DNA from: Actinomarina sp002308095 | Lineage (GTDB): Bacteria > Actinomycetota > Acidimicrobiia > Actinomarinales > Actinomarinaceae | Reading direction: 5' to 3' | Length of the DNA: 64,000 nt | Assembly: GCA_045563135.1 (NCBI GenBank) | Contig: JBJKUL010000001.1 | Coordinates: forward strand, 124,001 to 188,000 | Shown: piece after piece, positions 45,133 to 52,631 of the stretch | Numbering within the stretch: the stretch's first letter is position 1 | Layout of the letters: each line of letters opens with the position of its first letter | Notes under the pieces: model-generated | Database searches by the model: none | Seen by the model: only the letters and a program-made list of their open reading frames with translations | Told to the model about the DNA's origin: nothing | Position numbers and translations under genes: made by a program

Positions 45133-45737
45133 ACTGTAATTACTTAGCTTTTGAGGGAATAGATGGGTCAGGAAAAACTACTTTTATTGAAGAAGTTTCT
45201 AAAGCACTGGTTAAAGCAGATATTGAATATTCAATTGTAAGAGAGCCGGGTGGATCTAAACTCGGAGAAGGAATAAGGGAACTTTTATTGAGTCATGATT
45301 ATGAAGTTGACCCGACCTCCGAAGCACTTCTTTTTAGCGCAAGCAGAGCACAACTAATTGAAGAAATAGTAAAACCCACTATTGAATTGGGAAAAGTTGT
45401 TATTTCTGATAGGTCAGCGTACTCATCAGTTGCATATCAGGGAGTTGGAAGAGGATTAGGCTATAAACAAGTATATGATTTAAACGACTTTGCAATTAAT
45501 GGTTTCTGGCCAGAAAAAGTAATACTCTTAGATATAGATCCTAAAATTTCTTTATCTAGACAGAAGGTTGCCGATAGAATCGGAAGTGATCAAGTTAGCT
45601 TCTTTAATAAAGTTAGAGATGGATATCTTCAGCTTGCAGAAGAATTCAGTGAAAAATTTTTAGTATTAAACGCTGAAAACTCTCAGCAAGAAAATTTCAA
45701 TCACTTATCTGACTGGTTAAATCTTGAAAGAACTTAA
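45129..45737 (+). CDS. tmk: Thymidylate kinase
   Basis: Phosphorylates dTMP to dTDP for DNA synthesis. 202 residues, GTG start overlapping the MFS stop (GTGA). The P-loop is FEGIDGSGKTT (residues 9-18), the DRx motif is VVISDRSAYSSVAYQG, and the LID-type region is SRQKVADRIGSDQ. The VREPGGSKLGEGIRELLL block matches TMPK. The overlap with holB is common among bacteria, where tmk-holB are neighbours. Confidence 0.96.
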   Translation: MNCNYLAFEGIDGSGKTTFIEEVSKALVKADIEYSIVREPGGSKLGEGIRELLLSHDYEVDPTSEALLFSASRAQLIEEIVKPTIELGKVVISDRSAYSSVAYQGVGRGLGYKQVYDLNDFAINGFWPEKVILLDIDPKISLSRQKVADRIGSDQVSFFNKVRDGYLQLAEEFSEKFLVLNAENSQQENFNHLSDWLNLERT

Positions 45738-46590
45738 TCATAAACTGCTTAATGAAGCCTCTTCTCCGTTTCATGCATACCTGTTACTTTCAAATTCATC
45801 AAAATATGTCCTTGAGCAAGCGTTACAATTTGCTTCGATGACAAGTCTTTCACAAGAATCGACTTTAGATCATCCAGATGTAAGAATTATTGAGTCAGAA
45901 AACATAAATACAATTGGGATTGAAAATATAAGAGACGTCTTAAATAAAGAAAACTTATCTCCCATCTCTGGAAAATATAAGACAATAATTTTCCCTCCCT
46001 ATAAGTCACTTACAGAAGAAGCATCAAATGCATTACTTAAAACTTTAGAAGAACCATCTGAGACAAGTATATTTATCCTTACTTCAACTGGAAACTTCTG
46101 GTCCCATGCAAAAGATGATGCAAATGTAGGGATAATAAAAACAATTAAAAGTCGTTGTAGAACTATTTTTATTGAATCTGAGAGAATTACAACGTATGAC
46201 TTTTCTCCAGGAGATTTTCTACATTATGTAGATATTGAAGATTTCTCTAATACAGCCGATGAACAAAAAGTAAATAACCTAGTAAATATTCTGCAAAATT
46301 TAGTTAAAGCCCAATCTGTATCTAGCAAAAATATGTACAATTTCCAAAGTTTATTAAAAGTTATAAAAGAAATCCAACAAGACTTTGACAACTCTACAGC
46401 AACCTTTGCGAATAAACTTCTTACCAGATCACTCGAATATGTAGTTAGACATATATTATCAACTGACCAAATTGGGAAGTCAGAATACAGACATTGTGAG
46501 CAAGTACAAAGTGCCATTGAAGACATTCAACAAGGAATGAGAGATAGTATCGTCCTTAATAATTTGTCAGTGGAGCTAGCAAAACTATGA
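45724..46590 (+). CDS. holB: DNA polymerase III delta-prime-like subunit
   Basis: Clamp-loader subunit, 288 residues, TTG start inside the tmk 3' end. GKYKTIIFPPYKSLTEEASN, then ALLKTLEEPSETSIFILTST, is the SRC-adjacent block shared by delta-prime and DnaX (normally L-L-K-x-L-E-E-P-P). SRCRTIFIESERI follows. The Walker A loop and the zinc-binding cysteines found in many relatives are not visible; loss of ATP binding is known for delta-prime. The second and third domains are short. The context after tmk supports the call. A divergent DnaX paralogue is the alternative. Confidence 0.8.
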   Translation: MKELNHKLLNEASSPFHAYLLLSNSSKYVLEQALQFASMTSLSQESTLDHPDVRIIESENINTIGIENIRDVLNKENLSPISGKYKTIIFPPYKSLTEEASNALLKTLEEPSETSIFILTSTGNFWSHAKDDANVGIIKTIKSRCRTIFIESERITTYDFSPGDFLHYVDIEDFSNTADEQKVNNLVNILQNLVKAQSVSSKNMYNFQSLLKVIKEIQQDFDNSTATFANKLLTRSLEYVVRHILSTDQIGKSEYRHCEQVQSAIEDIQQGMRDSIVLNNLSVELAKL

Positions 46591-47426
46591 GTAGCCTAGT
46601 CTTACTAGGGACAGGTTGCCCAAGCCCGAGCGATTTAAGATTTGGACCTAGTACTTTATTTACACACGATAATAAAAATTATCTTTTTGATTGTGGTTCT
46701 GGTGTTACTCAAAGACTGAGTGCAGCAGGAGTAAGGTCTTCAGAGATTGATGTAGTTTTTGTAACACATATGCACTCAGATCACATAGTAGATTTATATC
46801 AGCTATACATTTCAGGGTGGCACCAAGGTAGGGACTCTAAATTTAAAGTTGTAGGACCACGAGGTATAAAAGCTTTTTTTGATAATCTTCTTACAGCATT
46901 CCGAAGTGAGTTAGACGGAAGAATTCAATGGGAAAAAAGACCAAACATGCAGGGGTTAGAGTATGAGATTACCGAGATTGATGATAGGTTTACTTTTTCA
47001 TCTGATGATATTTCAATACTGCCTTTTGAGGTAGACCACTTTCCAGTCGAACCAGCATACGGGTATCAAATTAAATACACTCAAAAGAATGTAGAGAAAG
47101 TTGTTGTAATTTCTGGAGATACAAGAAAGAGTGAGAATTTAATTCAACACGCTAATGGTGCGGATGCTCTCGTCCATGAAGTTTTTGTAGATTTAGAATT
47201 CGACGAAAAAAGGATGTCACAAGAAACATTAGTAAATGTTTGTGATTACCACACAACTCCAAAAGAGGTTGGAGAAATTGCCAACATTGCTAATGTCAAA
47301 AAATTAATATTGACTCACTTTGTTCCTCCAGTTTTTGATGAGAAAAAGGTAATTAAGGACATCTCACAAGCCTACAAAGGGGAAATAATTATTGGTGAGG
47401 ACCTAATGTCCGTTGACATTAAATAA
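46587..47426 (+). CDS. MBL-fold metallohydrolase (RNase Z/arylsulfatase-like)
   Basis: 279-residue metallo-beta-lactamase-fold hydrolase. The metal motif is THMHSDHIVD with His61, His63, Asp65 and His66; further ligands are in PFEVDHFPVEPAYGYQI, VISGDTRKSENL and LILTHFVPP. The N-terminal LLGTGCPSPSDLRFGPSTLF resembles the RNase Z/arylsulfatase branch (AtsA, ElaC). The RNase Z exosite arm is not obvious, so tRNA 3'-processing is possible but unproven. It overlaps holB by 4 bases and ends 2 bases from the convergent MFS stop. Confidence 0.85.
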   Translation: MSSLVLLGTGCPSPSDLRFGPSTLFTHDNKNYLFDCGSGVTQRLSAAGVRSSEIDVVFVTHMHSDHIVDLYQLYISGWHQGRDSKFKVVGPRGIKAFFDNLLTAFRSELDGRIQWEKRPNMQGLEYEITEIDDRFTFSSDDISILPFEVDHFPVEPAYGYQIKYTQKNVEKVVVISGDTRKSENLIQHANGADALVHEVFVDLEFDEKRMSQETLVNVCDYHTTPKEVGEIANIANVKKLILTHFVPPVFDEKKVIKDISQAYKGEIIIGEDLMSVDIK

Positions 47427-47428
47427 AC

Positions 47429-48604
47429 TTATAAATCCCTTAAATTAACAAATTTTTTAATATTAAAAATTAAGTAAATTCCAACTGCTATTCCAAAATA
47501 AGTAAGACCCGTATAGCCAATATTTAAGTAAGTGAATCCAAGGCTAATATGAGCAATAGCACTACCTACAAAAACTAAGCTATCACTCTTAATGTTTAGG
47601 TTTATGGAATTATTAATTGAATAGTGGGATATTGCAGAGCTTGTTGCAATGTAGGTAAAGTTCCAACCCAGTCCAAGAAGGTAAAGCCCAATTTTCAAGA
47701 AAAACACATTCGTGTTAAAAAGTGAAACAATACAGCTTGCAACAAGAATGAATCCTCCGATTATTGCAAATAGCTTAGCACCATATTTATCAACGAGCTT
47801 TCCAAGAATTGGAGATAGTAAAAACATTCCTAATGTGTGGTAGCTTATGATTGCTCCAACGAGTTTTATAGTTTCTCCGATATCTTGAACATGTAAAGGT
47901 GTCGCAGACATGATTAAAACCATAACAAAGTGATTCAACACAAGAATCCTTGTTAATAATTTTGCAGTCCCGTCCATTTCTGAGAGCTTAAGTCTTTTTT
48001 CAATAACTAATTTGTTATTTAGAGAGCTATCTTTTTGAGAAAATAACAAAACAGACATTCCCGCAAGGAACATCCCCACTGTAGCAATGAAATATCCAAC
48101 TATTAGATCAGATCCAAACCATGTATCAAAAATTGCTGAATACTCACCTACCAGCCTAGGTCCAAATATGGATCCAAATACCGAAAACCATACAGCTAGA
48201 GACAATGCAGTTGCCTTAAAGCTTTCAGAGGCTACAAATGATGCAACATATCTAGTTTGAAGAGCTGCAGACTGTCCAATACCCAATATGAATGCTCCAA
48301 ACAATAAGAGAATAAATGAATCAATTAATAGGGAATAAACTTGTATGAGCCCTCCAATGCTTCCAATAAGAAATGTATTTGATAGAGCTCTATTTTTTGA
48401 GTATTTTTGAGACATTTTATCAAACATTTGTGTACCAATAACAGCACCACCAACTCCAACAGCATTTGGAAATCCTATAAGATATGGATTAGAGGAAACT
48501 TCTCTGGCAGCCAAGACAGTAATAGTTACAGCAGCAATGAAGCCAGTAGAGGAAAATGCAACTGAAAGTAATAGATGAAAAATTTTTTTAATTTCTAAGA
48601 CCAC
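47429..48604 (-). CDS. MFS transporter (MFS_1 type)
   Basis: 391-residue, 12-helix carrier of the major facilitator superfamily. It starts MVLEIKKIFHLLLSVAFSST and has the loop 2-3 segment MFDKMSQKYSKNRALSNTFL and, in the second half, SPILGKLVDKYGAKLFAIIG, a repeat of the G-x2-x-D-x2-G motif. The substrate is unknown. It is divergent from metK, sharing a 202-base region that holds the metK promoter and riboswitch, but its own leader shows no riboswitch. A link to methionine or SAM is positional only. Confidence 0.82.
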   Translation of the reverse strand: MVLEIKKIFHLLLSVAFSSTGFIAAVTITVLAAREVSSNPYLIGFPNAVGVGGAVIGTQMFDKMSQKYSKNRALSNTFLIGSIGGLIQVYSLLIDSFILLLFGAFILGIGQSAALQTRYVASFVASESFKATALSLAVWFSVFGSIFGPRLVGEYSAIFDTWFGSDLIVGYFIATVGMFLAGMSVLLFSQKDSSLNNKLVIEKRLKLSEMDGTAKLLTRILVLNHFVMVLIMSATPLHVQDIGETIKLVGAIISYHTLGMFLLSPILGKLVDKYGAKLFAIIGGFILVASCIVSLFNTNVFFLKIGLYLLGLGWNFTYIATSSAISHYSINNSINLNIKSDSLVFVGSAIAHISLGFTYLNIGYTGLTYFGIAVGIYLIFNIKKFVNLRDL

Positions 48605-48626
48605 GGAATTAGACTACTGATATTTT

Positions 48627-48654
48627 TAAGTTATAAATTATTTTCTATAACTTA
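48627..48654. repeat. Inverted repeat upstream of the metK promoter
   Basis: Perfect 9-bp arms TAAGTTATA (48627-48635) and TATAACTTA (48646-48654) with a 10-base spacer. They abut the candidate metK -35 box and lie 23 bases upstream of the divergent MFS start. The position fits an operator for a dimeric regulator or a hairpin in the MFS leader. The AT-rich arms make chance possible. Confidence 0.4.
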
Positions 48655-48682
48655 TTGTAAATAATCTCACTCGCATTAGCAT
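48655..48682 (+). promoter_or_regulatory. Candidate metK promoter
   Basis: TTGTAA (48655-48660) and TAGCAT (48677-48682) are separated by 16 bases, matching the sigma-70 consensus at 4 of 6 positions each. Transcription would begin about 7 bases downstream, near 48689, which is where the riboswitch P1 stem starts. That agreement is the main support. Confidence 0.45.
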
Positions 48683-48687
48683 TATTA

Positions 48688-48806
48688 TGCATGAAGAGAG
48701 GGCAACCTCAGCAACCTAGAAAGCAAACAAAGGTGCTAAAGATGCGGTTTTTTAAACAAAAAATATGCTTATTTCTTCATTACACAACATAATATGAGGA
48801 GAGAAA
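48688..48806 (+). promoter_or_regulatory. SAM-I/IV-like riboswitch, metK leader
   Basis: SAM-sensing leader with the SAM-I/SAM-IV core. P1 is TGCAT (48688-48692) with ATGCG (48742-48746). P2 is GAGG-GCAA-CCTC (48698-48709). The conserved CAGCAACC is followed by P3, ACCT (48714-48717) with AGGT (48731-48734), then GGTGCTAAAG. No P4 hairpin lies inside the core, as in SAM-IV and SAM-I/IV variants. Downstream, TCTTCAT (48774-48780) can pair either with ATGAAGA (48691-48697) in the aptamer or with ATGAGGA (48794-48800), the metK Shine-Dalgarno. This predicts a translational OFF switch: SAM frees TCTTCAT to hide the ribosome site. The exact riboswitch class is inferred. Confidence 0.85.
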
Positions 48807-49895
48807 ATGAACAATATAGTCACTGCTGAGACAGTTTCACCCGGACATCCAGATAAAATAGCAGATTTAATTTCAGATTATGTACTAACTCAAGCTCTAG
48901 AGAACAATAGTTCTTCAAAAGTTGCTGTTGAGACCTTTTTGACCGGAACTAAAAATGGAGGGTTAGTTATGGTTGGTGGGGAGATTAGTGAAATTGCTAA
49001 CATTTCTACTGAAGACATCAATGCAATTGTGAAACTAGCTTTGAGTAAAACAATCAAAACAAGTTTTGAAGATTTTGATTTAGAAAAACTCTCAATTTAC
49101 AACGAACTTACTCCACAATCCGAAGAAATCAGAGCTGCAGTTGAGGATGATCAAAATCAGGGAGCAGGAGACCAGGGAATTATGGTTGGATACGCAACTA
49201 ATAAAACAAAATCATTTATGCCTGCAACATTTGATAAATCTAGAAATATTCAAAAAAGCTTATGGGATCTACAAAATGCCGATTCAATGCTTGACCTTGA
49301 CTCGAAGGTACAGGTCACAAGTGGAGGAGAAAAGACCAAAGTTGTTTTCTCAACACAACATCAAGAAGATATTGACATAGAAAACTTAAGAGAGAAAGTA
49401 CTTTCAATAGTATCTGAGCACATATCTGAAGATTTTATTCTTGATTTAAATCCATCCGGATCATTCGTAAAAGGAGGGCCCGCAGGAGACACCGGTCTAA
49501 CAGGAAGAAAGATTGTAGTAGATGCATATGGTCCATCTATACCAGTTGGTGGAGGTGCTTTCTCTGGTAAAGATCCAAGTAAGGTTGATAGATCAGCTGC
49601 ATATGCAGCTCGACACCTATCCAAGAATGTCGTTGCACACGAACTCGCTGACAGATGTCTAGTCAGGGTCGCTTATGCAATAGGAAAAGCTGACCCTTAT
49701 GAATTAACCGTAGATACATTTGGGACAGAAAAAAAAGAAAATAGTGTTTTAAATGATTTTATTGCAAAGTTCGACATGAGACCAGCAGCAATCATTGAGA
49801 GATTAAGTTTATTAAGTGTGGACTACAGGGAAGATACCCTATTTTCTCATTTTGGTCATGATGATCGCAACTGGGAAAAAATAGAAAATCTGTAG
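48807..49895 (+). CDS. metK: S-adenosylmethionine synthetase
   Basis: Makes SAM from methionine and ATP. 362 residues, somewhat shorter than the usual 380-400. Signatures are TVSPGHPDKIADLISD at the N-terminus (ATP-binding His), GAGDQGIMVGYA (hexapeptide motif), and GGGAFSGKDPSKVDRSAAYA with the phosphate-binding Gly-rich loop and Lys/Asp ligands. The C-terminus ends in DTLFSHFGHDDRNWE, a typical ending. A strong GAGGAGAG Shine-Dalgarno precedes the ATG and is the target of the riboswitch hairpin. Feedback by its own product is the expected regulation. Confidence 0.97.
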   Translation: MNNIVTAETVSPGHPDKIADLISDYVLTQALENNSSSKVAVETFLTGTKNGGLVMVGGEISEIANISTEDINAIVKLALSKTIKTSFEDFDLEKLSIYNELTPQSEEIRAAVEDDQNQGAGDQGIMVGYATNKTKSFMPATFDKSRNIQKSLWDLQNADSMLDLDSKVQVTSGGEKTKVVFSTQHQEDIDIENLREKVLSIVSEHISEDFILDLNPSGSFVKGGPAGDTGLTGRKIVVDAYGPSIPVGGGAFSGKDPSKVDRSAAYAARHLSKNVVAHELADRCLVRVAYAIGKADPYELTVDTFGTEKKENSVLNDFIAKFDMRPAAIIERLSLLSVDYREDTLFSHFGHDDRNWEKIENL

Positions 49896-49914
49896 AAACA
49901 ATTTATAAGACTGA

Positions 49915-49920
49915 TATAAT
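49915..49920 (+). promoter_or_regulatory. Candidate -10 box for metY-metX
   Basis: A perfect TATAAT ends 7 bases before the first base of the riboswitch P1 stem (49928), so transcription would begin right at the aptamer. The best -35 at 16 bases is TAGAAA, a weak match. Confidence 0.5.
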
Positions 49921-49927
49921 TTATTTA

Positions 49928-50042
49928 TACATTAAGAGAAGGTTAAGACCTCAGCAACCTGGATGACTATCCAAGGTGCTTGAAGATGTGGCAGAAATGC
50001 AACTAACTAGTCAAAACCCTCTCCAACTTAAAGGAGAAACAT
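49928..50042 (+). promoter_or_regulatory. SAM-I/IV-like riboswitch, metY leader
   Basis: Second copy of the SAM aptamer. P1 is TACAT (49928-49932) with ATGTG (49986-49990). P2 is AGGT-TAAG-ACCT (49940-49951). CAGCAACC precedes P3, ACCTGGAT (49957-49964) with ATCC and AGGT (49969-49977, one bulged A), and then GGTGCTTGAAG. The P3 loop GACT (49965-49968) can form a pseudoknot with AGTC (50009-50012). TCTCC (50020-50024) can hide the Shine-Dalgarno GGAGA (50033-50037) or pair, with AACC (50015-50018), to GAGA and GGTT (49936-49944) in the aptamer. This again predicts translational repression by SAM. Confidence 0.88.
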
Positions 50043-51323
50043 ATGAAATACGATTCAAAACTACTACACGCAGGTTGGGATTCTGACGCAGACTCTGAAG
50101 GGTCTATTACAGTACCTATTTATAAAACAACAGCGTACCAGTTCAATAACACTGAACATGCAGCAAATTTGTTTGGATTAAAAGAATTTGGAAATATTTA
50201 TTCACGTCTGGGAAATCCAACTGTGGGCGCTCTTGAAGCAAGACTGACTGCATTAGAAGATGGTGCAATGTGTGTAGCTCTATCATCTGGCACATCTGCG
50301 GTAATGTACTCATTAATAAATATAATGAGTCAAGGTGACAACTTTGTTACAGCAAATCAACTTTACGGTGGAACATACACCATGTTTGACAATATTTTGC
50401 CGGAATACGGAATCAATGCTAAAAAAGTAGACATAACTGACTTAAAAGCTGTTGAAGAACAAATAGATGATAAGACAAGAGCAATCTATTGCGAGACAGT
50501 TACAAACCCGGGACTTGTTGTTGCTGACGTAACTGCACTCTCAGAAATCGCACATAAACACGGCATTCCTTTGATTGTTGATGCGACATTTACAACATCT
50601 GCCATTCAAAAATCTTTTGAGTTTGGTGCTGATATAGTTGTGTACTCTCTAACAAAATGGATGTCCGGACATGGAAGAGTTATTGCTGGAGCTGTAATAG
50701 AAAAAGGGGGTTTTGACTGGGGAAATGGTAATTTTCCACTTTATGATAAGCCAGATAGCAGTTATGGAGGAATGCGCTGGGGCCACGACCTTGGTGACCT
50801 TGGAAATGTGGCATACTCTTTAAGGTTAAGAACTGTTCCGTTGAGAAACCTGGGTGCAAACATGTCACCTGACACAGCATTTGAGGTTATGTCAGGACTT
50901 GAAACACTTAGTTTAAGAATGGAAAGACACTGTAGCAATGCAAAAAAAGCTGCTGAATTCTTATCTAATCATGATTTGGTTGAATGGGTAAGATTTCCTG
51001 GACTAGAGGGAGATCCGTCATATGAACTCTCTGAAAAATATCTTAATGGAACTGGTGGAACAATGGTTGTTTTTGGCATTAAAGGTGGAAAAGATGCTGG
51101 TCAAAAATTTATTGACAACTTGCAAATGTTTAGACATGTAGCAAATGTTGGAGATACTAGATCATTAGCAATTCACCCAGCTACAACAACTCATTCCCAA
51201 CTCGATGATGAGGCTTTAGTAGCGGCAGGATCACCTCCTGAACTAGTCAGGCTATCTATCGGAATAGAAAATATTGAAGATATCATAGAAGATCTTTCAC
51301 AGGCACTTGAAAGTTCAAAATAA
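50043..51323 (+). CDS. metY: O-acetylhomoserine sulfhydrylase
   Basis: PLP enzyme joining O-acetylhomoserine and sulfide to homocysteine. 426 residues, the usual MetY length (cystathionine gamma-synthases are nearer 390). The PLP lysine is Lys205 in YSLTKWMSGHG; other blocks are YSRLGNPTVGALEARLTALE, ALSSGTSAVMY, QLYGGTYTMFDN, and ETVTNPGLVVADV before it. The C-terminus has NVGDTRSLAIHPATTTHSQL, followed by VRLSIGIENIEDI. It precedes metX with a 17-base overlap and lies behind a SAM riboswitch, so product feedback sets its translation. Confidence 0.96.
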   Translation: MKYDSKLLHAGWDSDADSEGSITVPIYKTTAYQFNNTEHAANLFGLKEFGNIYSRLGNPTVGALEARLTALEDGAMCVALSSGTSAVMYSLINIMSQGDNFVTANQLYGGTYTMFDNILPEYGINAKKVDITDLKAVEEQIDDKTRAIYCETVTNPGLVVADVTALSEIAHKHGIPLIVDATFTTSAIQKSFEFGADIVVYSLTKWMSGHGRVIAGAVIEKGGFDWGNGNFPLYDKPDSSYGGMRWGHDLGDLGNVAYSLRLRTVPLRNLGANMSPDTAFEVMSGLETLSLRMERHCSNAKKAAEFLSNHDLVEWVRFPGLEGDPSYELSEKYLNGTGGTMVVFGIKGGKDAGQKFIDNLQMFRHVANVGDTRSLAIHPATTTHSQLDDEALVAAGSPPELVRLSIGIENIEDIIEDLSQALESSK

Positions 51324-52383
51324 CAATATAGATAAATTTCAAATAGAAGAATTTTCTTTAGAATCAGGTGAAATTCTAGAGGATGTAGAAATTGCCTACA
51401 CAACTTATGGAAAGTTATCTGAAAAAGGTGATAACGCTATTTTGGTTTTTCATGCCTTAACAGGTAGTCACTTACTGGCAGGTAAATTTAAACGCTTTCA
51501 TGATAAGAGTCTTCCCTGGAATGAAGAGTTAGAAGTTGGCTGGTGGGATGAGTTTGTAGGTCCAGATAAAATTATTGACACGAATGTTCATTATGTCATT
51601 TGTGCAAATTATTTAGGAGGATGCTACGGCTCAACTGGTCCAAATTCATATAACCAAGATAAAAATGCAATATTTCCAGAGATAACATTCATAGATATAG
51701 AAAACTCTCAGAAGCAACTATTGGATTATCTCGGTGTTAAAACTTTATCGGCTGTCATAGGCCCTTCAATTGGTGGCTTAATGGCGCTTGAATTTGCTTC
51801 AAGATTTCCGGACTTTGTAGAAAAAATAATTTCAATCTCTAGTAGTTATAAAGTGTCAACCCTACAATTACTGCACAATCTTGAGCAGGCATATATATTA
51901 AACCTTGGAAAAGAATCGAAAGCACGGGAAAAAGAACATCTTGCTTTAGCGAGAATGATTGCACACAAAACATATATATCTCTCGAACTTCTCTCTGATA
52001 GAGCAAAAAATGAATCAAAATATAGTAGGGATCGACTAGATAATTTCATAAAAACCTCTCAGGAGTCATATATGATGCACCAAGGAGAAAAATTTATTGA
52101 AAGATTTACCAGTGAGTCTTACTTGTCAATAATACGAGGTTGGCAAAATTTCAAATTGCCCGTAGATGCTTTGGAAAATATTTCATCCAAAAAAGTTTTA
52201 GTTTTGAGTGTTAATTCTGATGTTTGCTTCTATCCAGAAGAGCAAAGTGAATTAACTGAAGTTTTACTATCAAAAGGCGTAATTGTTGATATTGAATATT
52301 TAGTCTCCGATAAAGGGCATGATAGCTTTCTTCTTGAGCCCAATCTTTATGAGCATCCGATAAAAAACTTTTTAAATACTTAG
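51307..52383 (+). CDS. metX: Homoserine O-acetyltransferase
   Basis: Activates homoserine with acetyl-CoA for the MetY reaction. 358 residues, alpha/beta-hydrolase fold. The start is a TTG within the metY 3' end; no ATG fits better. The nucleophile Ser154 is in GPSIGGLMALEFA, with Asp305 in NSDVCFYP and His338 in DKGHDSFLLE completing the triad. The oxyanion/acetyl region HALTGSHLLAG and CANYLGGCYGSTGPNS are conserved MetX blocks. Succinyl- versus acetyl-CoA preference cannot be set by eye; the pairing with MetY favours acetyl. No riboswitch of its own; it shares the metY leader. Confidence 0.94.
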   Translation: MKVQNNNIDKFQIEEFSLESGEILEDVEIAYTTYGKLSEKGDNAILVFHALTGSHLLAGKFKRFHDKSLPWNEELEVGWWDEFVGPDKIIDTNVHYVICANYLGGCYGSTGPNSYNQDKNAIFPEITFIDIENSQKQLLDYLGVKTLSAVIGPSIGGLMALEFASRFPDFVEKIISISSSYKVSTLQLLHNLEQAYILNLGKESKAREKEHLALARMIAHKTYISLELLSDRAKNESKYSRDRLDNFIKTSQESYMMHQGEKFIERFTSESYLSIIRGWQNFKLPVDALENISSKKVLVLSVNSDVCFYPEEQSELTEVLLSKGVIVDIEYLVSDKGHDSFLLEPNLYEHPIKNFLNT

Positions 52384-52410
52384 AACCCTGTAGCATTAAA
52401 CACTTCTCAT

Positions 52411-52494
52411 CGGGGCGATAAGCCCTGTTGTAGATACTGCAAAACTTAGTTAAACCTCGCGAAAAATACATTAGATAAATTTTTGCAAAGTATC
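52411..52494 (+). other. Structured stretch after metX (hairpin and long-range stem)
   Basis: After metX the sequence shows a hairpin CGGGGC-GATAA-GCCCTG (52411-52427, one G-T pair). A longer stem follows: GATACTGCAAAA (52433-52444) pairs with TTTTGC (52481-52486) and GTATC (52490-52494) around a bulge. There is no T-run after the first hairpin, so it is not a standard terminator. It may be the metX 3' UTR or a separate RNA. No open frame covers it convincingly. Confidence 0.3.
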
Positions 52495-52517
52495 GTAAAT
52501 TAGAATATATTTATATA

Positions 52518-52596
52518 ACTATTTGAAAAGAAGTCGAAAGACAGAAAAGAAAATAGTACGAGAGTCCCAGAAGGTCGCAAGATCAACTGGGATTTT
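52518..52596 (+). ncRNA. Candidate small RNA of about 80 nt
   Basis: A possible independent transcript. A promoter-like TTGCAA (52484-52489), 16 bases, TATATT (52506-52511) would start transcription near 52518. From there ACTATTT (52518-52524) pairs perfectly with AAATAGT (52551-52557), enclosing a small GTC-GAAA-GAC hairpin (52533-52542). A second, longer hairpin with a T-run ends the unit. Two GNRA loops (GAAA and GCAA) in one 80-base stretch look like selected RNA structure. It does not resemble 4.5S RNA, tmRNA, 6S or a riboswitch class I know. The next feature downstream is tRNA-Thr. Confidence 0.4.
52565..52596 (+). terminator. Intrinsic terminator-like hairpin
   Basis: TCCCAG (52565-52570) pairs with CTGGGA (52587-52592). 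Inside, GGTC (52573-52576) pairs with GATC (52581-52584) across a GCAA tetraloop, with AA opposite AA between the two stems. TTTT follows directly. It would end either metX read-through or the small-RNA candidate, before tRNA-Thr. Confidence 0.5.
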
Positions 52597-52631
52597 CACT
52601 TTTCAGGCTATTTTTGTTGAAAAATCATTTT

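Noticed and set aside
52384..52631. tmRNA, 4.5S RNA or 6S RNA in the gap after metX
   Set aside because: The stretch lacks the tRNA-like ends of tmRNA, the GGAA/AGCAG signature of SRP RNA and the long central bubble of 6S RNA.
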